A stretch of DNA of 64,000 bases from Candidatus Zixiibacteriota bacterium (GTDB taxonomy: Bacteria; Zixibacteria; MSB-5A5; GN15; FEB-12): NCBI GenBank assembly GCA_040753875.1, contig JBFMDV010000030.1, positions 1 through 64,000 on the forward strand, read 5' to 3'. The notes below the pieces were generated by a model. It was not told the DNA's origin. It saw only the letters and a program-made list of their open reading frames with translations, and did not search any database. Of the stretch, positions 20,269 through 27,328 are shown one piece after another. The position numbers and the translations under genes were made by a program. Each line of letters opens with the position of its first letter. Within the stretch, counting starts at the first letter, position 1.

Positions 20269-21261
20269 ATGCCTGCTAATCTGCCACCACAATACTATGA
20301 GTTGGAGCGGGAGTTCCGCGCCGAGAAAGATACGAGGGAGAAACTCCGTATGGCCGAGGAGCTCCTTCGGATCATGCCCAAGCACAAGGGGACCGACAAG
20401 CTCCAGGCGGAAATGAAGGCCAAGATCTCCCTGCTCAAGAAGCAGCTTGAGGCGGGTGACAAAAAACACGGCCAGAGCCATGCGGTCAGCCATGACCATA
20501 TCGAACGAGAAGGCGCAGGACAGGTAATCCTGATTGGGGCGCCGAATTCGGGAAAGTCGTCGCTTCTGGAGGCGTTGACCCATGCCCGGCCCTTGGTAGC
20601 CGACTATCCGTATACCACACGCGAACCGATGGCCGGTATGATGACATTCGAGACTATTCAAGTACAGTTGATTGACACGCCCCCAATCGGCGAGGAACTG
20701 TTCGAGCCATACTTGCCGAATCTCGTTCGGAACGCCGACCTGGTGATGTTGGTCTGCGACGTAACCGATTCGAATATGTCCACGGGCGCGCAGCACGTGA
20801 CTGAGCGCTTGCGCGAAAAACATGTTCTGCTGAGACCGACAAGGGAAGTCTCCGAAGATGCCAGATTTTATATTAAGAAGACGGTCATTTGCGCCCACAA
20901 AGCCAACGAGGACGACAATACTTCCTGGCAGGGTGTACTTTCGGGGCGGTTTCCGGGTTTCCCAGTCGTAGCGACTTCGCTCATCGATGACGCAAGTCTG
21001 GTTTCGTTCAAGCGCGTTGTATTTGACGGACTGGAGATCATCCGTGTGTACACCAAACAGATTGGCAAGGAGGTCGCGCTCGTGGACCCGGTGATTCTGC
21101 CGGTGGGTGCCACTGTCATCGATGCGGCTACGTCGATCCATAAGGACTTTGCGGCGAAGCTGAAGGTTGCACGAATCTGGGGGAGCGGGAAATTCGAGGG
21201 GCAGCGGGTGCAGCACGATCACCAGTTGAGTGACGGCGACGTGGTGGAGTTTCATATTTGA
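20269..21261 (+). CDS. DRG/Obg-like GTPase with TGS domain
   Basis: 330 residues. A charged helical N-terminus (about 1-80) precedes a G domain with G1 GAPNSGKSS (about 90), G3 DTPPI (Asp-Thr-Pro kept, Gly replaced), and a G4 that reads CAHKANE rather than N-K-x-D. The last 75 residues form a TGS domain ending in GQRVQHDHQLSDGDVVEFHI, as in DRG and threonyl-tRNA synthetase proteins. DRG proteins with this layout are typical of archaea and eukaryotes and patchy in bacteria; a ribosome-associated role is likely. The altered G4 may change nucleotide choice. Single gene. Confidence 0.83.
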   Translation: MPANLPPQYYELEREFRAEKDTREKLRMAEELLRIMPKHKGTDKLQAEMKAKISLLKKQLEAGDKKHGQSHAVSHDHIEREGAGQVILIGAPNSGKSSLLEALTHARPLVADYPYTTREPMAGMMTFETIQVQLIDTPPIGEELFEPYLPNLVRNADLVMLVCDVTDSNMSTGAQHVTERLREKHVLLRPTREVSEDARFYIKKTVICAHKANEDDNTSWQGVLSGRFPGFPVVATSLIDDASLVSFKRVVFDGLEIIRVYTKQIGKEVALVDPVILPVGATVIDAATSIHKDFAAKLKVARIWGSGKFEGQRVQHDHQLSDGDVVEFHI

Positions 21262-21338
21262 CAGGGCTGTTCGTAGATTTGCAACAAACGAACTTGCTTA
21301 CGCGAGGCGCGTGATGACTTCACTGTGCGTCGTTCGTT

Positions 21339-21425
21339 CCGGCAGTTCTTGCTCGCCCGAGACAATCGGGTCAGATACATCGAGATAAGAAAAATCGCCC
21401 GTCGAGGGCGAGTGTGAACTGCCGG
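21339..21425. repeat. Two-tier palindromic element, unit 1 (inverted orientation)
   Basis: CCGGCAGTTC (21339-21348) pairs perfectly with GAACTGCCGG (21416-21425). Inside, after a three-base unpaired step, CTCGCCC pairs with GGGCGAG. Read on the minus strand the unpaired steps are ACA on the 5' side and CAA on the 3' side, the same as in the other units in this region, although the stem bases differ. It begins the 658-base non-coding gap after the GTPase gene. Confidence 0.7.
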
Positions 21426-21448
21426 TTCCAGACAAATCAGTCAGAGCC

Positions 21449-21557
21449 GGTCAGGTCACACGGGCCGAAGCGCCACGCTGAAGTCTGTTTCCACACTGTA
21501 CAAAACTGACAGATGCAAGTGCTGGTATCGCACAACGTCGGCCCGCAAGACCTGACC
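21449..21557. repeat. Two-tier palindromic element, unit 2
   Basis: GGTCAGGTC (21449-21457) pairs with GACCTGACC (21549-21557). After the unpaired ACA/CAA step, CGGGCCG pairs with CGGCCCG. The loop is about 70 bases. The arms recur almost exactly at 24009-24118, while the loop sequences differ. Confidence 0.8.
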
Positions 21558-21658
21558 GAACAACAAAATTGCTTTCCCTGGGGAGGGGATGTCGCGAAAT
21601 GACAGGCGAGGGGTCCGTGCCACTGACTGCTGCCACACAGCATTCCGGAACTGTAAAA

Positions 21659-21706
21659 GGCACACGTCCTCGTGTGCCGACAGTCGGCAGACCGGGAGGT
21701 CTGCCG
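21659..21706. repeat. Double hairpin cassette, copy 1
   Basis: First hairpin: GGCACACG (21659-21666), TCCT loop, CGTGTGCC. Second hairpin: CGGCAGACC (21685-21693), GGGA loop, GGTCTGCCG (21698-21706). A second copy lies at 24258-24304. The two copies differ at the loop-closing pair of the second hairpin (C-G here, G-C there), which preserves pairing. Confidence 0.8.
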
Positions 21707-21780
21707 TTTATATATTCAGCCGTCGGGGCGGGATTGCTTCGGCGAAGCGCCTCGCAACGACTCTCCTTGGACATATAAAC
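21706..21780. repeat. AT-ended inverted repeat with inner GC hairpin
   Basis: GTTTATAT (21706-21713) pairs with ATATAAAC (21773-21780). Inside are a GTCG/CGAC pairing, TTGC/GCAA and a tight central hairpin GCTTC-GGC-GAAGC. The short terminal inverted repeats give it the look of a small MITE-like insertion, but no target duplication can be shown. Confidence 0.5.
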
Positions 21781-21919
21781 AAGTTGTAGGTGGCAGGGGA
21801 CGACGGTGCCGGGTTTCTGCACTCGCCCTTAAGAAGAACCGACCAAGCTCGCTTCGGAACCCAAACCACAACCATGTTCACTCTTGACTTGCCGGTGATG
21901 AAAGGTCAGATTATCGGAG

Positions 21920-23050
21920 ATGGAACATCCCTTACACTATAACTTCAAAGATGTCATGGCGGCGCCGGCCCGCGCGCTGGCGGCGAAACAGATCGGCGTC
22001 ATGACGCTGTTTCTGTGCGGCGCGCTGATCAAGTTCGATTTCTTCTTCTACCTGGCCTACTGGATTCAGGGGGAAGATTTGGCCACCGCGTTTTCGGTCT
22101 GGGGACTGCTGCCGTTCACCGGCAATATATTCGGTAACATCGTATCGCAAATAGTGTACTACGGTGGAATCGTGGCGGCGCTGTTGGTAGTGATGTTCGG
22201 GTTTTTTGCCGTAGCCGCGATCAACATTGAGGCGGTGCGTGGCAACCATTTTTTCGGCATGTGGGGGGCGATCAAGTTTGCGTTAAGCCGGTGGAAACAG
22301 TTGCTCTTGTCCGAACTGTCGATTGCCCTGTTCGTGGCGTTTATCGTGCTTCTGTTTTTCCTGTTGGGGCTGGCAAGCCGCATTCCGATCGTGGGGGAGT
22401 GGATTTTCACTGTCTTATTCGTCATTCCGAATTTTGTCATCGCGCTTTTTAGCGTGTTTATTCTCTTCGTCTTTATTCTGACCGTGTTGCTGCTTCCGGC
22501 GGTGGCGGCGGCGGAGCGGAACGGCGAGACGTTCAATGTGATTCTCGAGACCTTTTCAACCATCATCCGCCAGCCGTTTCGGTGGGCGGGGTTTACTCTC
22601 TATGCGGTAGTTGCAGCCAAGGTCTGTAGTTTCATCTACGCCTATTTCGCTTATCGAGCGGTGCAGTTTTTAGTCTGGACCAGTTCGCTTGGTGGAGGGG
22701 ACAATTTAGAGAAGTTAGTACGCTCGGGCCTGTCGCATTTGCCGGTGCGGTCACAGATTGTTAACGAGACTTTGCGGCTGTTCCCGGGTTTGAAGTTTGG
22801 CGTGACGTTACCCTCGAGCGGTTATTTTGTGAGCCAGTCGGCGGCGGGGCATGTGATGGCGTTTATGTTGTTTCTGATCTTTGCCTCGATTCTCGGTTAT
22901 CTTCTTGCGGTCGTGGCGGCCGGTCAGGCGCGGGGGTATGTGGTGATTCGGTGTTTGAAAGACGGCCACAAGATTTCTGAGGAGCAGCCGCTGTTTTTCA
23001 AGGATGAGCATGTGAATCCGAAGGTGGAGGGGGAGGACGCGTGCGCGTAG
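21920..23050 (+). CDS. Integral membrane protein of unknown function
   Basis: 376 residues with about six or seven hydrophobic helices (near 25-45, 75-100, 130-155, 160-195, 220-245, 305-335) and long loops. A hydrophilic tail (DGHKISEEQPLFFKDEHVNP) ends the protein and should be cytoplasmic. Charged residues such as the KFDFFF and RGNHFF segments lie at helix edges. I recognise no family; it resembles DUF-type membrane proteins with a glycerophosphodiesterase-like membrane module, but this is not secure. It is flanked on the left by the repeat cluster and followed by panC after 95 bases. Confidence 0.6.
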   Translation: MEHPLHYNFKDVMAAPARALAAKQIGVMTLFLCGALIKFDFFFYLAYWIQGEDLATAFSVWGLLPFTGNIFGNIVSQIVYYGGIVAALLVVMFGFFAVAAINIEAVRGNHFFGMWGAIKFALSRWKQLLLSELSIALFVAFIVLLFFLLGLASRIPIVGEWIFTVLFVIPNFVIALFSVFILFVFILTVLLLPAVAAAERNGETFNVILETFSTIIRQPFRWAGFTLYAVVAAKVCSFIYAYFAYRAVQFLVWTSSLGGGDNLEKLVRSGLSHLPVRSQIVNETLRLFPGLKFGVTLPSSGYFVSQSAAGHVMAFMLFLIFASILGYLLAVVAAGQARGYVVIRCLKDGHKISEEQPLFFKDEHVNPKVEGEDACA

Positions 23051-23145
23051 CTGTATCACCAACATGCATTTTGACTCTGCTAAGTGAGGTGCACTTAACA
23101 GCCCTTCCTCAGGGACGATAGTTTAGCTCTGGCAGACTCATTCTC

Positions 23146-23991
23146 ATGCAAACCATCCGTGAAATCAAGCGCATACACTCTTTCTCTCGCCGCCTCGCGG
23201 CGCAGGGGATAACCATTGGGCTGGTGCCGACAATGGGGTTTCTGCATGAGGGGCATCTGTCACTCATTCGGAGAGCCAGGAAAGAGGCGGATATTGTCAT
23301 CACGACGATTTTCGTCAATCCGGCTCAGTTTGCGCCGAACGAAGACCTCGCTAAATACCCGCGCGATGAGAAAGGGGATATCCGCAAGATCAAAAGCGCC
23401 GGCGGTGATATCGTGTTCATCCCAAAAGCCGAAGAAATTTACCCGCCGGATTTTCAGACTTGGGTAACGGTCGAAGGTCTGACCAATGTACTTGAGGGGA
23501 AAGCGCGGCCGGGGCATTTCCGGGGCGTGACGACCATTGTAGCTAAACTGTTCAATATCACGCGTCCGGATGTCGCCGTGTTCGGCCAGAAGGATCTCCA
23601 GCAGGCGATCGTGCTTCGCCAGATGACACGCGATCTGGGATACTCGATCAAATATATAATCGCGCCGACTGTGAGAGAGCCCGATGGACTGGCAATGTCA
23701 TCGCGGAATAAGTACTTCGATGCAAACGGCAGGCAGGAGGCAGTCTGTTTATACCGCGCCCTTGTCACCGCAAAGCGGATGATGAGAGCGGGCGTGGTCG
23801 CAACCGCGAGGATTGAGAAGGAGATGCGGGCGGTGATTCTGGCGACCTGTACGAGTGCAAAGATCGAGTATATTGCGTTCAATGATTTCAACACTCTTGA
23901 AATGCGCAAACGGGTAGACCACGAGGTGGTCTGTTCGCTGGCAGTCCGGGTGCACGGCGTGAGGTTGATTGATAATATGAGGTTGGGGTGA
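23146..23991 (+). CDS. panC: Pantothenate synthetase
   Basis: 281 residues, normal length. It joins pantoate and beta-alanine using ATP. Present are the HIGH-type motif VPTMGFLHEGHLSLIRRA (about 27-44), TIFVNPAQFAPNEDLAKYPR, GHFRGVTTIVAKLFNI, FGQKDLQQ and the KMSKS-like MSSRNKYF. The beta-alanine-making enzyme panD is 1 kb downstream, but the two are separated by the second repeat cluster and a Nudix gene. A possible promoter is TTGACT (23071-23076) with TTAACA (23095-23100). No obvious ribosome binding site precedes the ATG. Confidence 0.96.
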   Translation: MQTIREIKRIHSFSRRLAAQGITIGLVPTMGFLHEGHLSLIRRARKEADIVITTIFVNPAQFAPNEDLAKYPRDEKGDIRKIKSAGGDIVFIPKAEEIYPPDFQTWVTVEGLTNVLEGKARPGHFRGVTTIVAKLFNITRPDVAVFGQKDLQQAIVLRQMTRDLGYSIKYIIAPTVREPDGLAMSSRNKYFDANGRQEAVCLYRALVTAKRMMRAGVVATARIEKEMRAVILATCTSAKIEYIAFNDFNTLEMRKRVDHEVVCSLAVRVHGVRLIDNMRLG

Positions 23992-24008
23992 GCGCCTGTG
24001 ATTCGAGC

Positions 24009-24118
24009 GGTCAGGTCACACGGGCCGAAGTGTTGAATAGGAGTGCGAACCTGCATGACAAGGACTTGATAGTCACACGTGTCGACAAGTTACGTTGTGG
24101 CCCGCAAGACCTGACCGA
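24009..24118. repeat. Two-tier palindromic element, unit 3
   Basis: GGTCAGGTC (24009-24017), unpaired ACA, CGGGCC, a loop of about 75 bases, GGCCCG, unpaired CAA, GACCTGACC (to 24118). The arms match unit 2 at 21449-21557 nearly base for base; the loops are not alike. Confidence 0.8.
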
Positions 24119-24144
24119 ACGGCCATGAGAGCACTTAGTGTGTA

Positions 24145-24188
24145 TCAGGTCACACCGTCCGCCTGTCGGCAGACGGCAGGACCTGACC
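24145..24188. repeat. Two-tier palindromic element, unit 4 (short)
   Basis: TCAGGTC (24145-24151), ACA, then CCGTC pairing with GACGG, then CAG and GACCTGA (24180-24186). The long loop of units 2 and 3 is reduced to about 13 bases. Confidence 0.65.
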
Positions 24189-24200
24189 GAACGGAAAGAA

Positions 24201-24245
24201 CGGTCAGGTCACAACGCCGCGAAGCGCGTCGTCAAGACCTGACCG
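24201..24245. repeat. Two-tier palindromic element, unit 5 (short)
   Basis: CGGTCAGGTC (24201-24210) pairs with GACCTGACCG (24236-24245). The unpaired ACA/CAA step is followed by an inner stem built from ACG/CGT with CGCG and a GAAG tip. This is the most compact complete unit. Confidence 0.75.
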
Positions 24246-24257
24246 ATCAGAAAGAAG

Positions 24258-24304
24258 GGCACACGTCCTCGTGTGGCACGGGCGGCAGACGGGGACGTCT
24301 GCCG
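24258..24304. repeat. Double hairpin cassette, copy 2
   Basis: CACACG-TCCT-CGTGTG (24260-24275) followed by CGGCAGACG (24283-24291), GGGA, CGTCTGCCG (24296-24304). It is the counterpart of 21659-21706, with a compensated base pair next to the GGGA loop. Confidence 0.8.
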
Positions 24305-24340
24305 TGTACTTGCTGAGCACTGGTCCGAGGAAAACAAAGT

Positions 24341-24820
24341 ATGATTAGCGGTCCAGGCATCCCCATCGAATCCCCCGGCGTCAATGTCGCTGTGGTGAAG
24401 AAAGACCTGGAAGGATGGAAATTCCTGTTACTGAAGCGCGCCTATCATGAGAGCTACGCCGGTTCGTGGGGGCTTCTCACCGGCACAAAACATGGCGATG
24501 AGACAGTCACGCAATTGGCTCTCCGCGAAATCAAAGAAGAGACTGGTCTCACCCCCAAGGCATTATGGGCAACCGAGCATATAATTCAATTTTACGAGCC
24601 TGAAGAAGATGCCATCTGGATTCTGCCGCTTGTAGTGGCAGTTGTTTCGCAGCGGTCTGAAGTAGTCCTTTCACCCGAAAACGAAGAGTTTGTCTGGCTG
24701 GAAGCCTCGACGGCCCGCAAGCAGGTGTTTTGGAAGAATCTGGTTCGCGCCATCGATCAGATATGTGAAGAGCTTCAATCGTACCCGGCTCCGACCTGGC
24801 TCCCGCTGCAACTGCAATAG
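24341..24820 (+). CDS. Nudix hydrolase
   Basis: 159 residues. The Nudix box is complete: GTKHGDETVTQLALREIKEE then TGL (about 48-70), fitting G-x5-E-x7-R-E-U-x-E-E-x-G-U. It should cleave a nucleoside diphosphate linked to some group, with Mg2+ held by the Glu residues. Overall length and the FYEPEEDAIWILPLVVAVV segment resemble dihydroneopterin triphosphate/dATP pyrophosphohydrolases (NudB-like), but the substrate cannot be fixed from sequence. GAGG lies about ten bases before the ATG. Confidence 0.88.
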   Translation: MISGPGIPIESPGVNVAVVKKDLEGWKFLLLKRAYHESYAGSWGLLTGTKHGDETVTQLALREIKEETGLTPKALWATEHIIQFYEPEEDAIWILPLVVAVVSQRSEVVLSPENEEFVWLEASTARKQVFWKNLVRAIDQICEELQSYPAPTWLPLQLQ

Positions 24821-24890
24821 TTGGAACCTTTTGTCCCCGATATCGTTACACTCTCGGACGCGGGACCTATCTGGCACTTCACCGGGCCAC

Positions 24891-24919
24891 TTGCGGCGGT
24901 TTCAAATTGCCGTATATTG
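24891..24919 (+). promoter_or_regulatory. Promoter of panD
   Basis: TTGCGG (24891-24896), 17-base spacer, TATATT (24914-24919). Transcription would begin near 24926, leaving a leader of about 32 bases with AGGA before panD. The same pair of boxes (TTGCGG-17-TATATT) drives the pyrophosphatase gene at 60580-60608. Confidence 0.6.
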
Positions 24920-24957
24920 ACCACCGAGAACGGGGATGAAGACAGGAAAAGAGCAGT

Positions 24958-25308
24958 ATGTTGATAACGATGCTTAAATCGAAAATCCATCGGGCGACAA
25001 TCACCGATGCCAATCTCAACTATGTGGGATCGATCACGATCGATGCGGATTTGATGCGTCTGGCCGATCTGGTACCGTACGAAAAAGTTGAGATTGCCAA
25101 TATCAATAACGGCGAACGGTTTGATACGTATGTGATCGAGGGGAAACCCGGCAGCGGCGTGATCGCGCTCAATGGCGCGGCCGCTCGTAAAGGGGAAACA
25201 GGGGACCTGATTATCATTCTGTCTTATTGTCAGCTCGACAAAGCCTCGGCAGCCACTCACAAGCCGCTGACCGTGCACGTGGACGTACATAACCGGCCAT
25301 CGAAGTAA
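24958..25308 (+). CDS. panD: Aspartate 1-decarboxylase
   Basis: 116 residues, normal length. It makes beta-alanine for pantothenate from aspartate. The proenzyme cuts itself between Gly24 and Ser25 in [10 protein letters not shown], creating the pyruvoyl group. The N-terminus [20 protein letters not shown], the [15 protein letters not shown] segment and [20 protein letters not shown] are all typical. Followed after 28 bases by the GlmU-like gene, so probably co-transcribed. Confidence 0.97.
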   Translation: MLITMLKSKIHRATITDANLNYVGSITIDADLMRLADLVPYEKVEIANINNGERFDTYVIEGKPGSGVIALNGAAARKGETGDLIIILSYCQLDKASAATHKPLTVHVDVHNRPSK

Positions 25309-25336
25309 GACGACGTAAGTTCGGATAGATAATTCC

Positions 25337-26095
25337 ATGAGTTCACAGCTCTCTCCGCGACCCAAAGCTGCCATTGTTCTTGCGGCCGGCAAGGGGAAGC
25401 GGATGAAGTCGGACCTTCCGAAAGTACTGCACGAGATTAACGGCCGTCCGATGGTGGCTATTCTGCTGGACACACTTATGTCCATCGGGTTCGAAAAAAT
25501 CGTTGTGGTAATAGGCCATAAGGGGGGATTGGTTCAACAGGCACTGGCCGATTACCCAGTGAAGTTTGCCTGGCAGCGCGAGCAGCTTGGAACAGGTCAT
25601 GCTGTGATGATGACTAGAGACCAATTGGCCGGATTCGATGGAACCACGCTGGTTGTGGCGGGCGACGTGCCTTTCTTGTCAAGTCGCTCCATCCAAAACC
25701 TGTTGAACCTGCATGTCCAAACGCGATCTGTGGCTACATGCCTGTCGGCCATTTTTGATGACCCGACCGGTTACGGAAGGATAATCCGAACTGGTCACGG
25801 GAACGGTCTGGAGGCGATTGTCGAGCACAAGGATGCCTCGCCCCAACAGCTCTCCATTCACGAAGTGAATTCCGGCACGTTCTGCTTCGATAACCGTCGA
25901 CTGTTCAGAGTCATCGACCAGATCGGCAACCAGAATGCACAGGGGGAGTACTACCTGACGGATGCGGTCAAGATACTGCACGACAACGGCTTGCCCGTCT
26001 CGGTTGTCACTGCCGACAATCCGGATGAAGTTCTCGGCGTGAACTCGGTGGATCAGTTGCAGGAGCTTGCGGAGAGGTTCTCGAGCCGGCGTTAA
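25337..26095 (+). CDS. Single-domain GlmU-type sugar-1-phosphate uridylyltransferase
   Basis: 252 residues covering only the Rossmann-like pyrophosphorylase domain of GlmU (normally about 450 residues). Visible are VLAAGKGKRMKSDLPKVLHE (nucleotide loop), WQREQLGTGHAVMMT, VVAGDVPFL (metal Asp), EVNSGTFCFD and NAQGEYYLTDAVKIL. The left-handed helix acetyltransferase domain is missing: the gene ends in a stop right after the linker helix (LQELAERFSSRR), with no remnant behind it. It likely makes UDP-GlcNAc or a related UDP-sugar, with acetylation done elsewhere. Confidence 0.85.
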   Translation: MSSQLSPRPKAAIVLAAGKGKRMKSDLPKVLHEINGRPMVAILLDTLMSIGFEKIVVVIGHKGGLVQQALADYPVKFAWQREQLGTGHAVMMTRDQLAGFDGTTLVVAGDVPFLSSRSIQNLLNLHVQTRSVATCLSAIFDDPTGYGRIIRTGHGNGLEAIVEHKDASPQQLSIHEVNSGTFCFDNRRLFRVIDQIGNQNAQGEYYLTDAVKILHDNGLPVSVVTADNPDEVLGVNSVDQLQELAERFSSRR

Positions 26096-26188
26096 TTCGG
26101 TACAACATATTTGGGGCATCGCGTGCGTCTTAAGTGTTATAAGGAGATAGGACGGATGCCGATAATTGGTAAAGGCCGGTTTTTTTGG

Positions 26189-26217
26189 TTGACGCCTTCC
26201 GGCGCTGAAGGTAAATT
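26189..26217 (+). promoter_or_regulatory. Promoter of the small secreted protein gene
   Basis: TTGACG (26189-26194), 17-base spacer, TAAATT (26212-26217). Transcription should begin near 26224, about 18 bases before the ATG at 26242, with AAGG close to the start codon. Confidence 0.5.
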
Positions 26218-26241
26218 TAAGAGGGATTGTGAGATAAGGCT

Positions 26242-26706
26242 ATGAAGAGAATTCTGCTCCTAATCATATCAGGTCTCTTGATTGTTTCGACGGGCTGGTC
26301 ACAGACAACTGACTTGGCGAGCCTTCAGAGCGCCGGTCAAAGCAGTGCGCTGGGCGCGCGACCGGTTTCGAGTCCGTTCTCGCTTTTGGATATGTCACGC
26401 GTTCGCTGGTCGAACAGCTACTCCATGTCGTTTTTCTCAGGTGGGGGATTGTCCGGCTCGGTAGGGCTTCTGAACTCGACCATGTTCTACGACTTTTCGC
26501 CGAAGCTGTCTTTGGCATTGAACATAGGGATCCTGCATAACACGGGCGCGCTCTGGGGTCAAGGGTCGAGTGATGCATCGATCTTGCCCGGATTTCGCCT
26601 GGACTATCATCCCTCATCGAAATTCAGCATGGCGCTGGAGGTACAGCAGTACAGCGGTCTGGTCAACGGTTTCGGACGACCCGGCTGGTGGCGGTACCCC
26701 TGGTAA
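26242..26706 (+). CDS. Small secreted, outer-membrane-like protein of unknown function
   Basis: 154 residues. A signal peptide (MKRILLLIISGLLIVSTGWS, cleavage near WSQ) precedes a mature part rich in Ser, Gly and aromatic residues with alternating polarity (SNSYSMSFFSGGGLSGSVGL, YDFSPKLSLALNIGI, KFSMALEVQQYSG), which looks like short beta strands of an outer-membrane barrel or a fragment of one. It ends in FGRPGWWRYPW. No family recognised. It may belong with the following LytR_C gene. Confidence 0.65.
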   Translation: MKRILLLIISGLLIVSTGWSQTTDLASLQSAGQSSALGARPVSSPFSLLDMSRVRWSNSYSMSFFSGGGLSGSVGLLNSTMFYDFSPKLSLALNIGILHNTGALWGQGSSDASILPGFRLDYHPSSKFSMALEVQQYSGLVNGFGRPGWWRYPW

Positions 26707-26788
26707 AACACGAAATGACATTCGCACCGACAAAGAAAGCGAGGTAGCAGGACTGCACCGGTAACTTCTCCTCCCTGACTGTTTTTGC

Positions 26789-27319
26789 ATGCTCCATTCC
26801 AAATCATCTGAACATCACGAATCGTCAACGTCTCATTCGGGAGGCGGCGTTGTCCGTCGGTCGCGACTCGTCCGATGGTTGGAATATTTGGCCGGTGCCG
26901 CAGTTGTCATTGTTCTGGCTTATATCGTGTTCTTCTCTGTCCGGATCGCGCGGGGTGTTGCTCGTACCGGCAGCGATGCCGAGCTTCTGGTGCGGCTCCA
27001 GGTGCTCAACGCCAGCGGGAGAAGCGGGATGGTGTCGTGGATAGCGGACCGCTTGAATGGGTACTCGGACCGTGAATTGGAGATCAAAGTAGTCGACAGC
27101 GGTAACTTCGACCTCACGGAAGTCCCGCAATCGTTCGTGATCTCCCGCGAGCAGGATAGCCGGTCCGCAAAAGCATTGGCGACCAAGCTTGGTCTGGACC
27201 CGGCGGCAGTGATCATTAAGCCGTTGGCGAGCAATCACCGCTTGGTGACCGCGACCCTGGTCGTTGGCAGGGACTATGCGAGAATTACGCTGAACGCACA
27301 GAACTCAAAGGAGAAATAA
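26789..27319 (+). CDS. Membrane-anchored LytR C-terminal-domain protein
   Basis: 176 residues. A polar, Ser/His-rich N-terminus and one membrane helix (about 33-53) are followed by a LytR_C domain beginning LLVRLQVLNASGRSGMV, the usual V-x-V-L-N-x-[ST]-G-x-x-G signature. This domain occurs alone or after LCP ligase domains in cell envelope proteins, and its ligand is unknown. No LCP domain is attached. The start codon has no clear ribosome binding site, so the true start could be slightly downstream. rsfS follows after nine bases. Confidence 0.75.
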   Translation: MLHSKSSEHHESSTSHSGGGVVRRSRLVRWLEYLAGAAVVIVLAYIVFFSVRIARGVARTGSDAELLVRLQVLNASGRSGMVSWIADRLNGYSDRELEIKVVDSGNFDLTEVPQSFVISREQDSRSAKALATKLGLDPAAVIIKPLASNHRLVTATLVVGRDYARITLNAQNSKEK

Positions 27320-27328
27320 CCCGGACTC

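Larger units (their letters stand above)
21262..21919. other. 658-base non-coding region made of palindromic repeats
   Basis: Between the GTPase and membrane-protein genes there is no credible coding sequence. Several short open frames occur on both strands, but they run through the hairpins and overlap one another. The listed elements cover about half of it. TTGACT (21884-21889) and GATTAT (21909-21914), 19 bases apart and ending five bases before the next ATG, are a possible weak promoter. Confidence 0.7.
23992..24340. other. Non-coding region filled with palindromic repeats
   Basis: The 349 bases between panC and the Nudix gene hold three GGTCAGGTC-type units and one double hairpin cassette, listed separately. 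Short open frames across it are composed of the repeats and have no coding features. The order, palindromic units then double hairpin cassette, is the same as in 21449-21706. Confidence 0.75.

Noticed and set aside
18826-21255. An 809-codon open frame on the minus strand
   Set aside because: It lies opposite the dockerin protein and GTPase genes, both of which have clear families, promoters and starts. It is a shadow of their codon usage.
21437-21822. Several overlapping short open frames on both strands
   Set aside because: They run through palindromic repeats, share no protein feature and have no start signals.
24009-24245. A possible CRISPR array from the repeated GGTCAGGTC arms
   Set aside because: Repeats are inverted pairs forming hairpins, spacing is irregular and there are no cas genes.
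26156-26245. A 29-codon open frame with AAGGAG nine bases upstream, whose stop overlaps the ATG at 26242
   Set aside because: A good promoter (TTGACG-17-TAAATT, 26189-26217) lies inside it, so transcripts of the downstream gene would start after its ATG. The peptide has no recognisable feature. Not impossible, but not supported.
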